From positions 1 through 6,028 of the forward strand of contig JANTGX010000140.1 of assembly GCA_024762755.1 (NCBI GenBank): 6,028 nucleotides of DNA, given 5' to 3'. Origin of the DNA: Gammaproteobacteria bacterium (GTDB taxonomy: Bacteria > Pseudomonadota > Gammaproteobacteria > SZUA-152). The notes below the pieces were generated by a model, which saw only the letters and a list, made by a program, of their open reading frames with translations, searched no databases and was not told where the DNA came from. Position numbers and translations under genes: made by a program. Of the stretch, positions 5,766 to 6,028 are shown one piece after another (the stretch's first letter is position 1; each line of letters begins with the position of its first letter).

Positions 5766-6028
5766 ATGGCAAAGATACTCATCGTCGATAACGACCCCGA
5801 GCAGCGCGAGGCGATTGCGCGGATCCTGCGCGAGGCCGGCCACCAGATCGAGACACGGGCGGACACCGTGGGCCTGAGCGAGGCGCTACACAGCCTCTCG
5901 CCGGACCTCATCATCCTCGACGTCCACTTTCCCGAACATCCCCACGCCGGCATCGAGGCCGCCCGCCAATTGAGCGCCAACCCCCAGCTCTGCCGCATCC
6001 CCATCCTGATCCTCTCGGCCTTCAATGC
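5766..6028 (+). CDS. Response-regulator receiver domain protein, 3' end outside window
   Basis: The first 87 residues form most of a CheY-like receiver: M-A-K-I-L-I-V-D8-N-D10 supplies the acidic pocket, D52 in L-I-I-L-D52-V-H is the phosphoacceptor, and S84 in I-L-I-L-S84-A-F fits the conserved Ser/Thr position. The Lys expected near residue 105 lies beyond the edge, so it is unknown whether an output domain (DNA-binding, diguanylate cyclase, or none) follows. It starts 3 bp after the protease stop behind AGGAGG, so it belongs to the hydrogenase operon. It may regulate hydrogenase genes or pass on a redox or H2 signal; this role is inferred from position only. No kinase is visible in the window. 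Confidence 0.88.
   Translation, partial: MAKILIVDNDPEQREAIARILREAGHQIETRADTVGLSEALHSLSPDLIILDVHFPEHPHAGIEAARQLSANPQLCRIPILILSAFN

Overview
This is a GC-rich window (by eye about two thirds G+C) with Shine-Dalgarno-led, tightly packed genes. The gene families and the c-type cytochrome suggest a proteobacterium, most likely a gammaproteobacterial sulfur or chemolithotrophic lineage. That placement is inference from family resemblance and base composition; there is no rRNA or other marker.

Layout. Positions 1-1081 (minus strand, 3' end outside the window) encode a membrane-anchored c-type cytochrome with three visible CXXCH haem sites. Positions 1082-1279 are a divergent intergenic region holding a sigma70-like promoter candidate and a strong ribosome binding site for the cytochrome side; I recognise no clear promoter for the other side. 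From 1280 a compact plus-strand operon encodes a group 3b-type soluble NAD(P)-linked [NiFe] hydrogenase (sulfhydrogenase type): hydB (1280-2380, [4Fe-4S] electron-transfer subunit), hydG (2364-3203, flavin/NAD(P)-binding subunit), hydD (3200-3976, small subunit) and hydA (3973-5274, [NiFe] large subunit). It continues with a HycI/HyaD-family maturation endopeptidase (5271-5762) and the start of a response-regulator receiver protein (5766-6028, cut by the window end).

How the genes work together. H2 would be split (or made) at the Ni-Fe site of HydA. Electrons would run through the iron-sulfur chain of HydD and HydB to the FAD in HydG, and so to NAD(P)+ (or the reverse). The protease removes the HydA C-terminal tail after nickel insertion. 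HydB overlaps HydG by 17 bp, and the next three junctions are ATGA start/stop overlaps, so the five genes are probably translationally coupled. The receiver gene follows the protease by 3 bp behind its own near-perfect ribosome binding site, tying a phosphorelay component to the hydrogenase.

The hydrogenase itself is a known family with intact key motifs. The less ordinary aspects are its context (multihaem cytochrome on one side, receiver protein on the other), a five-codon mini-ORF overlapping the cytochrome start, and EF-hand-like Asp/Gly loops between the cytochrome's haem sites.
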